From: Candidatus Rifleibacteriota bacterium
Lineage (GTDB): Bacteria > Muiribacteriota > Ozemobacteria > Ozemobacterales > Ozemobacteraceae
Direction of reading: 5' to 3'
Assembly: GCA_012517355.1 (NCBI GenBank)
Contig: JAAYVD010000114.1
Span: 117,156 to 181,155, forward strand
DNA: 64,000 nucleotides
Part shown: in pieces, positions 35,920 to 44,911 of the stretch
How positions within the stretch are numbered: position 1 is the first letter of the stretch
Layout: each line of letters opens with the position of its first letter
Translations under genes and position numbers: made by a program
Notes under the pieces: generated by a model
What the model saw: only the letters and a program-made list of their open reading frames with translations
Databases searched by the model: none
What the model was told of the DNA's origin: nothing

Positions 35920-37380
35920 ATGTCATTCCGGCCCGCCATCACCCTCCGCCTCCCGCTGCTGGTGGCCCTGTTCCTCGGCTTCGCCCTCGCCGCCGCCGCC
36001 CAGACCGTCCAGCTCCACATCGATGTCGGTCTCAACCACTTCTACAAGAAGCGGTATCTCGAAGCGTTCAAGGAATTCAAGGCCGCCGCCGAGAAAGACC
36101 CGAAGAACGCCGAGGCCCATTTCAACCTCGGGCGGGTCTACAAGGCCCAGGGCTTCCTCAAGGAGGCGGTGCTCGAATTCGAGATCGCCCTCACCATCAA
36201 CCCCAATCACCTGCAGGCCCGCCGCGAACTCGCCAGCATCAAGTCCCAGCTCGAAACCGACGTCGGGGCGCGCCTGAAGATCGAGGGCCAGGAAGAAGCG
36301 CTCCGCCAGCGCCTCGAGGAGACCCCCGGTTCCACCCCCGAGCAGCGCGCCCAGGAGCTCCTCCGCAAAGGGAGGACGGGCGAGGCGATCGCCCTCTTCG
36401 AGGAGGCCTCCCGCGCCACCCCCTTCAACGTCAAGCTCAAAAAGACCCTCGGCTTCCTGTATTTCCGGCAGAACGACCTGTCCAACAGCCTGGCCCGCTA
36501 CGAGGAGGCGCTCAAGCTCGCCCCCGACGACCCCGAACTCTACTACGCCCTCGGGCTGATCGACATGCGCACCCGCAACTTCACCCAGGCCGCCAGCCGG
36601 TTCAGCCTCGCCATCGCCCGCGCCCCCGACCTGGTCAAGGCACACTACGCCCTGGCCGAAGCCTACGAAGCCCTCGGCCGGTTCGAGGATGCCGCCTTCC
36701 AGTACAAGAAGGTGCTGACCCTCAACCCGGGAACCGCCGAAGCCACCGCCCGCCTGCGCGAGTTGTCGAGCCGCATGGGCTACAACTACTTCTCGCGCGG
36801 CAGCTACTACTACCAGCAAGGCGATTACGAGAAGGCCGAGGCCCTGCTTTCCCTCGCCAAGCAGTTCGGAGGCTTCCAGGCCGACCAGAACCGGCAGATC
36901 GACGAAATGCTGGGCGCCGCCACCTACTGGATCGGCAAGCACCGCGAGGAGAAGCGGGTCAGCTCCGAACGACGCGAGATCCGCGAGCAGTCCTACATCT
37001 ACAAGGACATCCGGGTCGAGGAGGTCTGCCTCAATCCGACCCCCCACCTCGGCAAGGCCGTGCAATGGCAGGGCACGGCCGCCTTCCAGGACGAGGCGAA
37101 AGGCAAGACCCGGTTCTTCGTCAACTCCAACGCCTCGGTCAACGCCGACTCCAACCTCGACTACGTGTTCGGCATCGTCTTTCCCAAACCGCTGCCCAAC
37201 GACCCCCGGGTCAGTGTCTACTCGCAGGTCCAGGTGAAGGGCAAGATCATCGGCATGGAAAAGGCCTTCAACAACTGGACCCAGACCCTCAGCTCGCGCC
37301 GGCAGCCCATCGTCGAGGCCACCGAGGTCACCTTCCTGCGCGAGAACTACGTCCAGCCGCTCATCATCCGGTATTACTGA
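35920..37380 (+). CDS. exported TPR-repeat protein with C-terminal beta-rich domain
   Basis: 486 residues. Signal peptide (LRLPLLVALFLGFALAAAAQ), then TPR units from about residue 30 to 340 (AFKEFKAAAEKDPKNAEAHF, NLGRVYKAQGFLKEAVLEFE, DDPELYYALGLIDMRTRNFT), broken by a Gln/Glu-rich linker near 115-140. The last 130 residues form a separate domain without known motif (EVCLNPTPHLGKAVQWQGTA, VKGKIIGMEKAFNNW), which looks like an OB- or lipocalin-type beta fold. TPR proteins at the envelope act as scaffolds. GGAAGGAGG before the ATG at 35920. The phosphatase genes start 83 bp downstream. Confidence 0.85.
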   Translation: MSFRPAITLRLPLLVALFLGFALAAAAQTVQLHIDVGLNHFYKKRYLEAFKEFKAAAEKDPKNAEAHFNLGRVYKAQGFLKEAVLEFEIALTINPNHLQARRELASIKSQLETDVGARLKIEGQEEALRQRLEETPGSTPEQRAQELLRKGRTGEAIALFEEASRATPFNVKLKKTLGFLYFRQNDLSNSLARYEEALKLAPDDPELYYALGLIDMRTRNFTQAASRFSLAIARAPDLVKAHYALAEAYEALGRFEDAAFQYKKVLTLNPGTAEATARLRELSSRMGYNYFSRGSYYYQQGDYEKAEALLSLAKQFGGFQADQNRQIDEMLGAATYWIGKHREEKRVSSERREIREQSYIYKDIRVEEVCLNPTPHLGKAVQWQGTAAFQDEAKGKTRFFVNSNASVNADSNLDYVFGIVFPKPLPNDPRVSVYSQVQVKGKIIGMEKAFNNWTQTLSSRRQPIVEATEVTFLRENYVQPLIIRYY

Positions 37381-37463
37381 GCCGGCGGCCGGCCCCCCCC
37401 CCCTTCCATGGACACCCTGGCAGCCCCTGACCACTCCCTCCCGGGATCGAAGGACTGCCAGGC

Positions 37464-40400
37464 TTGACGGCATCGCAGGTTCCCCCGGCCTCCCAGGCCA
37501 CCCTTCCCCTCCACCCCATCGGACCCGGGCCTTCCGGGGGCCAGGGAAGCGCCACTTCCCTCCTGCTCAATCTCGCCGGCTTCGTCCTGTTGCCCCTCTT
37601 TTTGGCCCTCGGCGTGGTTTCCTTCCTGGAGGAGGAAACGGCGCGGGAAGCCCGTGAGTCCCAGGCCGCGGCCATGCGCCAGGCCTTGTCCGAGGCCATG
37701 GCCTTCGGCGACCCGGTCCGCCGGCTGGAGCAGGACCTGGAGACCCAGACCCGTCCCGCCCGTGGCCTGCCCGTCTGGCAGGCCCGCGCCCGCCGCCTGC
37801 AGAAACGCTACGGCAGCCAGCTCGAGCTGTATCTCTTCGATCCCGCCGGCGAGCCCGTGCCGGTCGCGGGACTCCCCGCCCCGCCCCGCGTCGCCGCCCG
37901 TCAGTTCTGCCGGACCCTGCTCGACGCCTCCACCCCACACAACCCCCGGCTGGTCGGCGCCTTCGCCGGCAATCCCAAGGCCCCCTTCCTGCTGGCCGCT
38001 TCGCCCCGGACCCTCTGCGACCTCATGACCGGCGGCCGCCGGAACTGGGGTGGCTGGTGGCGGCTGGCCGACTCCCGCGGCACCCTGCACGGGCACCTCG
38101 TCGCCTTCCTCGACAAGCCCCCCGCCGGCCGCGAACCCTTCCTCGACGAGGCGGTGGAACGGGCCAACCTGCGGGAGGGCCGCTACTTCGTGCTCGGCTG
38201 GCGGAGCCCCGGCCTCCCCGCCCAGGTCCGGCCCGCCCGGCGCCAGTGGGCGCGTGACCTGCCGCGGCTGCTCGACCGGCTGCCCTGGGGCGAGGCCGCC
38301 TTCACCCGCGGCGGCCTGCCCGGCCTCACCGCCATCAGCGGGAGCGGGGAACAGTTTTTCTGCCTGGCCCGGCGGCTGCCCTCGCTGCCGGCGACCTTCG
38401 ACCTGGCACGGTTCGCCTGCCAGCTGGCCGCCTTCCTGCTCGGCCTGCTGGGCCTGGCCGCCGGCACCGGCCGGCTGCCCGTCCATGTGGGCGTGCGGGG
38501 CCGCCTGACCCTGCTGCTGCTGGCCGGGGGCGGGATCCCCCTGGCCGTGCTCCTGGCCACCGCGGTCATCGACCGCCGTGACCGTGAGGCCCTGCGGCTC
38601 GACCAGGTGCGGCGCACCAACCTGGAGCACCTCACCCGCATCGACGAGGAACTGAGCCGGGAATACGCCCGCCTGGCCACCACCTACCAGGCCATCCTGC
38701 GGTCGCTGGCCTCCGTCCCCACCGCCTCCCTGCCGGCGGCCCTCGCCCCCCTGCGGGCCCGTAACGACCGCCGGCAGGGGATCCTGCTGCAGATGCTGGT
38801 GGTCGACCCGGCCGGGCGACTGCTGTTCTGTGACGACCGCAGTTTCCGGAACGACCCCGCCGCGGCCAGCACCGCCATCGAGGTGAACCGGAGCCAGGGC
38901 CTGCAGCTGCTGCGGGGGTTCAACGGAGACCTGGCCCAGGAGAAGGCCGAGGGCCCGCGGGGCGGCGACGACAAGGCCGCTTCCCTCGAGATCATGACCG
39001 GATCGACGGGAAAGGCCTTCTTCAAGCAGATGCTGGCCCGGGGCGACACCATCCAGAACCTCATGTTGTTCGAGCAGGAGGTCCCCGCCTACCTCGGACT
39101 GCTCCCCGAGGTGGCCGCCGGCCCGGCGACGGCCAGCGCCCCGTCGGCGGACGCCCAGGCCGCGGGTGCCATGACGGCCGACGCCCCGTCGGCGGATGGC
39201 ATGGCGGGAAAGGTCCGGCCGGCAGAAGGGGATACCCGGTCCTCAGGCGCCGGATCGGCCCCCACCCGGGTGGCGCGGGCGATCATGACCGTCCTGCACC
39301 AGAAGAGCGCCCTGCACCGGCGGTTCCTGACGCGGATCTCCCGCGAACTGGCGCCACGCACCCCCGACCAGCCGCTCTTTCTGGCCCTGCCGAACCTGGA
39401 GAGCGCCAGCCTGCCCTCCTTCCCCCGGCCCCATCTGGAGCAAAGGCCCGCCCTCCGGCGACTGAAGGAGCTCGCCGTCACCACCCGCCTGCCTCAGCAC
39501 GCCTCGTGGAAGCTCGGGCGCCGTGAATTCCTGGTGTCCGCCCTGCCCGGCCAGCATCTCGACGGGTATGTCCTGATGCTGGCCCAGCCCCTGGAAGCGT
39601 TGCGGGCCGGAACCCACGCCCTGAACCTGCGCCTGGGGATGCTGGCGCTGGCCCTGCTGACCCTGGCCCTGGGCGTGGCCCGCGTGGCCTCCACCCTCCT
39701 GCTGGAGCCTCTCGCCGGCCTCGAAGCGGGGTTGGGAGCCCTGACCAGGCGCGAGTTCCAGCGGCGGATCACTCCCGGCCGGGTCGAGGAACTGGCCCGG
39801 CTGGCCGACCGGTTCAACCTGATGATGGAGGAGTTCCGCGAACTGCACCTCGCCCGGTCGGTGCAGGAACAGCTGTGGCCGGGAGAGCCCCTGGCCGGGC
39901 CCGACTGGAGCCTGCACGGCGTCTGCCGCACCGCCACCGACCTGGGCGGAGACCATCACGACTGGATCCGTCTCGCCGACGGGCGGGTCTTGTTCGCCGT
40001 GGGGGACGTGGCGGGCCACGGCATCCCCTCCGCCCTGGTCGAGGCCGCCGCCAAGATCAGCCTCGCCATGCATGCCGAACGGGGCCTGAACCCCGCCCGC
40101 ATCCTCGAGGCCATGAACCGCAACCTGCTGGACCAGTCGGAAAAGTCCCTGTCGATGACCATGTGGGTCGGCATCTTCGACCCCGCCACCCGGATGGTGA
40201 CCTATGCCTCGGCGGGGCATCCTTTCCCCTTCCTGCTCCTGGAAGGGCGCCCCGGGGAAATGCTGAAGGGCGGCGGCCTCCCACTGGGCATCCGGCGCCA
40301 GCTCCTGTTCCGGGAGGCGACGCTCGACCTGTCGCCCGGCGGCTCTCTGGTGGTCTATTCCGACGGGCTGGTCGAGATCCGGGATGCCCAGGGGGTCATG

Positions 40401-40577
40401 TTCTCCTTCCCCCGGCTGCTGCAGGAGGCCGACCGGCGACGGCACCTCCCTCCGGCCGACCTGACCCGGGAACTGCTCGAGGTCACCCAGGTTTGGGGCG
40501 GCCGGGGGGTCCCCGACGACGACCAGACCATCGTCGTCCTGAGGGCCGCCCCCGCCCCACCCGGAGGCGTCCCATGA
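37464..40577 (+). CDS. membrane SpoIIE-type (PP2C-like) Ser/Thr phosphatase with HAMP
   Basis: 1037 residues from a TTG at 37464 (AAGGA 10 nt before; no better start seen). One membrane segment near residues 32-53, a large sensor region, two segments near 310-365, a second sensor region to about 700, a membrane segment (LGMLALALLTLALGVARVAS) and a HAMP-like helix pair. The last 230 residues are a SpoIIE/PP2C phosphatase: DLGGDHHDW, VGDVAGHGIPSALVEAA, ASAGHPFPFLL, VVYSDGLVEI and DDDQTIVVL supply the metal-binding Asp residues. Such enzymes dephosphorylate anti-sigma-antagonist (STAS) proteins; no STAS or anti-sigma kinase gene is nearby. It overlaps its paralogue downstream by 4 bp. Confidence 0.92.
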   Translation: MTASQVPPASQATLPLHPIGPGPSGGQGSATSLLLNLAGFVLLPLFLALGVVSFLEEETAREARESQAAAMRQALSEAMAFGDPVRRLEQDLETQTRPARGLPVWQARARRLQKRYGSQLELYLFDPAGEPVPVAGLPAPPRVAARQFCRTLLDASTPHNPRLVGAFAGNPKAPFLLAASPRTLCDLMTGGRRNWGGWWRLADSRGTLHGHLVAFLDKPPAGREPFLDEAVERANLREGRYFVLGWRSPGLPAQVRPARRQWARDLPRLLDRLPWGEAAFTRGGLPGLTAISGSGEQFFCLARRLPSLPATFDLARFACQLAAFLLGLLGLAAGTGRLPVHVGVRGRLTLLLLAGGGIPLAVLLATAVIDRRDREALRLDQVRRTNLEHLTRIDEELSREYARLATTYQAILRSLASVPTASLPAALAPLRARNDRRQGILLQMLVVDPAGRLLFCDDRSFRNDPAAASTAIEVNRSQGLQLLRGFNGDLAQEKAEGPRGGDDKAASLEIMTGSTGKAFFKQMLARGDTIQNLMLFEQEVPAYLGLLPEVAAGPATASAPSADAQAAGAMTADAPSADGMAGKVRPAEGDTRSSGAGSAPTRVARAIMTVLHQKSALHRRFLTRISRELAPRTPDQPLFLALPNLESASLPSFPRPHLEQRPALRRLKELAVTTRLPQHASWKLGRREFLVSALPGQHLDGYVLMLAQPLEALRAGTHALNLRLGMLALALLTLALGVARVASTLLLEPLAGLEAGLGALTRREFQRRITPGRVEELARLADRFNLMMEEFRELHLARSVQEQLWPGEPLAGPDWSLHGVCRTATDLGGDHHDWIRLADGRVLFAVGDVAGHGIPSALVEAAAKISLAMHAERGLNPARILEAMNRNLLDQSEKSLSMTMWVGIFDPATRMVTYASAGHPFPFLLLEGRPGEMLKGGGLPLGIRRQLLFREATLDLSPGGSLVVYSDGLVEIRDAQGVMFSFPRLLQEADRRRHLPPADLTRELLEVTQVWGGRGVPDDDQTIVVLRAAPAPPGGVP

Positions 40578-43500
40578 ACGGCCCGGGAAGCGGCCTTCCG
40601 GCCGGGGGCGGCCGGCCATGGGGGTGGCGCCTTTCCGCCGGGCTCGCGCTGGGAATCCTCTTCCACCTGGGTGCCGTCTGGATCCTGGCGGGACATCTCG
40701 CGGGGCGGGACGAGGAACGCCTGGCCAGGCGGGCGGCCCGTTGGCTGCAGGAGCAGGGCCAGGCCCTGCAACCGGAGCTCGTCCTGGAGCGGCTGGGGCG
40801 GGCCATCTCCGACGGCTGTCTGGGCCATTCCCTGCCCCACGCCACGGCCTTCCTGGCTTCCTTCCCGGCCAGGGTCGATCTGCCGGCGGCGGGCTGGGAG
40901 GTTTTCCGGTTCGATGCCCAGGGACGGGTGTTCGATGCCGGGCCGGCCGATCGCGAGAGGGTCGAAACCGCCTTCGACCTGATGCGCACCGGCGCGCTCA
41001 CCGGGCGCCCGGTGCCGCCGGCCAAGGAGGCGGTCACCATCCGCTTCCTGCGGGGCGGCGTGGGGTTCGATCTCCTGCGGGGCCGACCCCGGCGGCTGGT
41101 CCGGCTGCACGGGGGACCCCTGCGGACCTGGGCCATGTGGGATTTCTCCCACCAACCCTCGCCCACCCTGGTGGCCGGCGTGCTGGTCCTCTTCCATGAG
41201 CGGTGGCTTCCCGACCACCGCGTGGTCCGCTGGGGGCTGCGCCATGACAGGATTCCCCGCGGCCGGGTGGGATTTTTGCATCTGGCCCACCCTGCCCGCA
41301 GCCTGCTGCCGGCTCCGCTGCGGGCCGGCGACCTGCCCGCCCTCCGCCGCGCCTTCCTGACCGAACCCGAGAACCGCACCCGCCGGGCCGGCCGGCTGCT
41401 GGTGTTTTCCCCGGGCAGCCAGCGGCTGATTCCTTTCGTGGCCATCGCCCCCCCCGTGCCCGTCCTGCCCAGGTGGGCCCTGGGCCTGCTGTTCCTGTGG
41501 CTTCCCCTCGCCGTCAGGGTGGGAATGCGGGGTGGAGAGCAGTCCCGGGTGGCCCTTCCCGAGCTCCTGGCCGGGATCGTGGCCGTCGCCTGCCTGGTGC
41601 CGCTGGGAGTGACCTTCCTGTTCTGGCAGGGCCTGGCCAGCCACCGCCGGGATGCCCTGGTGGCCGAGGCCCTGACCTCGCTGGAAGGTCGGCTGGTCGA
41701 GATCGATTCCCACTTCCCTTCCTTGCTGGCCGAACGCCGACAGCTCTACGGCAAAGAGTTCGACAAGGTGCGGCGGGCGCTGGCCTCCCCTGGCGCCGCC
41801 ATCTCCCCCCCCACGGCCGGGGAACGGCGCCCTGGCGGGGCGCGAGACGGGGGTGTCGCGCCGTCATCCGTGGCGGCCATGGGCCACCCCCCACCTCCTG
41901 GCGGACCGGACCGGGCCCTGGCCGCCTTCCTGCGGCGGTTGCAGGAATTCGAACTGGCCGCCCGGATCGACACCGCGATGGTGGTCAGCTCGGCGGGAGC
42001 CCTGCTCCGACCGTTCTCCAACTCCGCCGTGCAGATCCGGCGGATCGCGCTGCTGCCGCCGTCCCACCGGATGCGGTGGATGCGGACCTTCAACGAGGCG
42101 GGCCTCAATCCGCGACCGAACGAGGTTGAGTTCGTCCGGAACTGGCGGTATGACGGCACCAACGGCCATGAGTTCATCGGCCTGCCCGACCCCAACGACG
42201 ACGGCAGCCTGAACCGGATCGTCGTCCAGGTCTGCCGCGATTTCATCCGGGAGCATGACCGGCAACGGGGCCTGGCCCCGGTGGAGGGGAAGGAGAACCT
42301 CACCTCGATGGTGGTCGGCAGTTTCATGGACGGCACCACCCGCAACCCCATCCAGTTGTTCGCCTCGCGGTTCGGCGACTTCGTGACCCTGGGCACCGGC
42401 CGGACGGTGACCATGACCTTCGTCGAGATCGTGCCCGGGCCGGACGGGCGCGGGGAATTCTGTTCGCTGTTGTTCCACCAGATGCCTTCCCTGCAGCACG
42501 GGTTCCTGGCGCGCGTGTTCGGGGGCGGCCGGCCGTGGCCGACGGGCCTGCGGCTGTATGCCCTGCCCACCGACGCCCTGTCGCCGGCCTTTCCCTTCCT
42601 CGACTCCGCGCGGCCGTTCGACCGGGTCAAGGCCCGGCTCACGCCGCCCAGGCGGCTGTTGAGCGAGGTGGTCCGACGCGGGGAACGCTCGTTTCTGCTG
42701 GCCGGCATGGCCTGCCCGCATCTGCCCCACTATCTTCTGGTGGCGACCCTGCCGCTGGACCAGGCCCTGGCCGGCCTGACCGGTCTGCACCAGCGGCTGG
42801 TGGTGGGCGGAGGCCTGCTGCTGCTGTTGGTGATCCTGCTGGCCTGGCGGCTGGCCGAAGGAATCCTGTGGCCTGCCGCCACCCTGATGGCGGGGGTGCG
42901 GGCGATCGAGGCGCGCCAGCATCAGCATCGGATCACCCTGGCGACGGGCGACGAGTGGGAACGGCTGGCCGAGGCCTTCAACCAGGCCCTGGCCAGCCTC
43001 GAGGAACTGGAGGTGGCCCACCTCGTGCAGACGCGGCTGTTGCCGGCCAGGCCGATCGGATGCGGGGAATGGGTCTTCCAGGGCCGCAGCCTGATGACCA
43101 GCCAGATCGGCGGCGACTACTACGATGCCTGGCCGCGCGAGGACGGCACCCTGGTCTTCATCGTCGGGGACGTGTCGGGCCACTCGGTCTCGGCGGCCCT
43201 GGTGGTCGCCATGGTCAAGGCGGCGTTCGGCATCCTCGCGCGGGAAGGCGCTTCCGGCCCGGACCGGATCCTGGCCACCCTGAACGGCCTGCTGCTGGTC
43301 CATGTCCGCAAGGTCAAGATGATGACCTGTTTCGTCGGGCTGGCCGCCCCCGACGGTGCCATCACCTTCTCCAACGCCGGCCAGGCCTACCCCTACCTGC
43401 TCGAACCCGGCCGCCCCCCCCAATCGCTGAGCCTGACCGGCTTCCCCCTCGGCACCTTCAAGAAGGGCGTGTTCCGGGTGAAGACGGTGGCGGTCGCCCC

Positions 43501-43789
43501 CGGTGCCCGCCTCGCCCTGTTCACCGACGGGCTGGTCGAAGCCGTGGGGCCGGGCGGGGAACCCTTTTCCTACCCCCGGCTCGAGGCCGCCCTCGACGAA
43601 ACCCGCCATCTGCCCGTCGGCGACCTGTTCGACGCCGTGTCGGGGCGGGTCAAGGCCTACACCGGCCAGGACACCTGGGCCGACGACGTGACCCTCGCCC
43701 TGCTCGAACGGGCGGCCGGCCCCCATGCTACAATGGACATCACCGATCCTGCGGGTTCCCGCCCGCCTGAAGGACGTCAACCCGGGTAG
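40574..43789 (+). CDS. membrane SpoIIE-type phosphatase with HAMP, paralogue of the preceding gene
   Basis: 1071 residues from an ATG that overlaps the previous stop (ATGA). Same plan as its neighbour: N-terminal membrane segment (LALGILFHLGAVWILAGHLA), sensor region, paired segments near 295-360, second sensor region, membrane segment (GGGLLLLLVILLAWRLAEGI), HAMP (RAIEARQHQHRITLATGDEW) and SpoIIE domain (IGGDYYDAWPRED, VGDVSGHSVSAALVVAMVKA, SNAGQAYPYLL, LFTDGLVEAV, WADDVTLALL). The two look like a tandem duplication that diverged in the sensor parts, so they may respond to different signals in one complex. Residues around 422-437 are encoded by a copy of dispersed repeat family A. Confidence 0.92.
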   Translation: MNGPGSGLPAGGGRPWGWRLSAGLALGILFHLGAVWILAGHLAGRDEERLARRAARWLQEQGQALQPELVLERLGRAISDGCLGHSLPHATAFLASFPARVDLPAAGWEVFRFDAQGRVFDAGPADRERVETAFDLMRTGALTGRPVPPAKEAVTIRFLRGGVGFDLLRGRPRRLVRLHGGPLRTWAMWDFSHQPSPTLVAGVLVLFHERWLPDHRVVRWGLRHDRIPRGRVGFLHLAHPARSLLPAPLRAGDLPALRRAFLTEPENRTRRAGRLLVFSPGSQRLIPFVAIAPPVPVLPRWALGLLFLWLPLAVRVGMRGGEQSRVALPELLAGIVAVACLVPLGVTFLFWQGLASHRRDALVAEALTSLEGRLVEIDSHFPSLLAERRQLYGKEFDKVRRALASPGAAISPPTAGERRPGGARDGGVAPSSVAAMGHPPPPGGPDRALAAFLRRLQEFELAARIDTAMVVSSAGALLRPFSNSAVQIRRIALLPPSHRMRWMRTFNEAGLNPRPNEVEFVRNWRYDGTNGHEFIGLPDPNDDGSLNRIVVQVCRDFIREHDRQRGLAPVEGKENLTSMVVGSFMDGTTRNPIQLFASRFGDFVTLGTGRTVTMTFVEIVPGPDGRGEFCSLLFHQMPSLQHGFLARVFGGGRPWPTGLRLYALPTDALSPAFPFLDSARPFDRVKARLTPPRRLLSEVVRRGERSFLLAGMACPHLPHYLLVATLPLDQALAGLTGLHQRLVVGGGLLLLLVILLAWRLAEGILWPAATLMAGVRAIEARQHQHRITLATGDEWERLAEAFNQALASLEELEVAHLVQTRLLPARPIGCGEWVFQGRSLMTSQIGGDYYDAWPREDGTLVFIVGDVSGHSVSAALVVAMVKAAFGILAREGASGPDRILATLNGLLLVHVRKVKMMTCFVGLAAPDGAITFSNAGQAYPYLLEPGRPPQSLSLTGFPLGTFKKGVFRVKTVAVAPGARLALFTDGLVEAVGPGGEPFSYPRLEAALDETRHLPVGDLFDAVSGRVKAYTGQDTWADDVTLALLERAAGPHATMDITDPAGSRPPEGRQPG
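41839..41882 (+). repeat. dispersed palindromic repeat family A, copy inside a coding sequence
   Basis: GGCGCGA-GACGGGGGTG-TCGCGCC followed by GTCATCCGTGGCGG matches the core of the intergenic copies. It lies in frame inside the second phosphatase gene and encodes GARDGGVAPSSVAAM between predicted helices. Confidence 0.6.
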
Positions 43790-43810
43790 AACCCGTTTGG
43801 AGGAACCCCC

Positions 43811-44869
43811 ATGTCGCTCCCCCGACCCACCCTGGCCCTGCTGCTTCTCGTCCTGTCCTGTTCCCTGGTTCCCGCTCCAGCCCCTGCCACCACCACCAAC
43901 CGGGTGGACGTGGCCTGCCCGGTCTGCCTGGCGAGCTTCACCGCCCCCCAGCTGATGTCCACCAACTCGTTCGGCGGCCAGGACACCGATTTCATGGTGC
44001 GGGCCCGGGGCACCCAGCCGCTGCTCGTGGCCCCGATCACCTGCGTGGCCTGCGGATATTCCGGCTACCTGGACGACTTCGACCGGGCCGGTCCCCCACC
44101 CGCCTCCACCACCCCGCCCGCCGACGACGCGCTGAAAACCGCCATCCGACAGGAAAAGCGCCTGCAGCTTCCGGTTCCCCTGCCTGCCACCGACACGTTC
44201 CAGGCCATTCCCCCGTGGGGGCGGTATGACCTGATCGCCCAGGTCTACCAGCTGCAGAACCGGGACGAGCGGACCATCGCCCGCCAGTGGCAGAACGCCG
44301 CCTGGGCCGTCCGCCTGGACCAGGAGTTCTTCCTGCACGGCCTCGCCGACGAACAGCGGGCGGCCATGGAGAAGGCCCTCAACGCCGCGTTCGCCGCCCG
44401 GGGGGCCCACGGCGCCGAGGCGTTCGGCGGCAACCAGGCGATGTTCGAGGTCGATGTGGCCGATTCCCTGCTGGCTTCCGGCCCCGCCGATCCCGGAACG
44501 ATGCTGGGGGCCTTCTTCCTGCTCCGGATGCATGGGGAGAACACGGCCGCCCGCACCGCCCTCGACCGGCTGAAACCCCTGCTGACGCCCGAACAGGCGT
44601 CGGCCTGGGAAACCCGGTTCACCGCCGATCTCGAGCGCGAACGCTCCTTCCAGACCAAGGCGGCGGAAGGCCTCGCCAAGGCGGCCGAGGCGGCGGACCA
44701 CCCCGCCGAGAAGGCGGCCATCCGCTACCACGCGGGGGAACTGTACCGGCGGCTCGAGCAGTGGGACAAGGCCCGCGCCCTGTTCGACCAGGCCCGCTCC
44801 GACCCGAACCTTCCCGACTTCGTGAAGGGCTTCCTGGCCTTCGTGGAAAAACGCCTGCCCCAGAGCTGA
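43811..44869 (+). CDS. DUF2225 family protein, exported
   Basis: 352 residues with a signal peptide (LALLLLVLSCSLVPAPAPAT). The N-terminal part has two Cys pairs typical of DUF2225: VACPVCLASFTAPQL and ITCVACGYSGYLDDF (CPxC...CxxCGY), a likely zinc ribbon. The rest is helical with a TPR-like C-terminus (KAAIRYHAGELYRRLEQWDK, ARALFDQARSDP). DUF2225 has no known function; here the signal peptide suggests a periplasmic or surface location. GGAGG lies before the ATG at 43811, 21 bp after the phosphatase stop, so it is the last gene of that unit. Confidence 0.88.
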   Translation: MSLPRPTLALLLLVLSCSLVPAPAPATTTNRVDVACPVCLASFTAPQLMSTNSFGGQDTDFMVRARGTQPLLVAPITCVACGYSGYLDDFDRAGPPPASTTPPADDALKTAIRQEKRLQLPVPLPATDTFQAIPPWGRYDLIAQVYQLQNRDERTIARQWQNAAWAVRLDQEFFLHGLADEQRAAMEKALNAAFAARGAHGAEAFGGNQAMFEVDVADSLLASGPADPGTMLGAFFLLRMHGENTAARTALDRLKPLLTPEQASAWETRFTADLERERSFQTKAAEGLAKAAEAADHPAEKAAIRYHAGELYRRLEQWDKARALFDQARSDPNLPDFVKGFLAFVEKRLPQS

Positions 44870-44878
44870 CCGGCCCTC

Positions 44879-44901
44879 CCGGCCGCGAAAAGGGCGGCCG
44901 G
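44879..44901. terminator. hairpin between convergent genes
   Basis: 8-bp stem CCGGCCGC/GCGGCCGG with loop GAAAAGG between the stops of the DUF2225 and asnB genes. No T-tract on either side, so weak. Confidence 0.4.
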
Positions 44902-44911
44902 CCGTGCCTCT

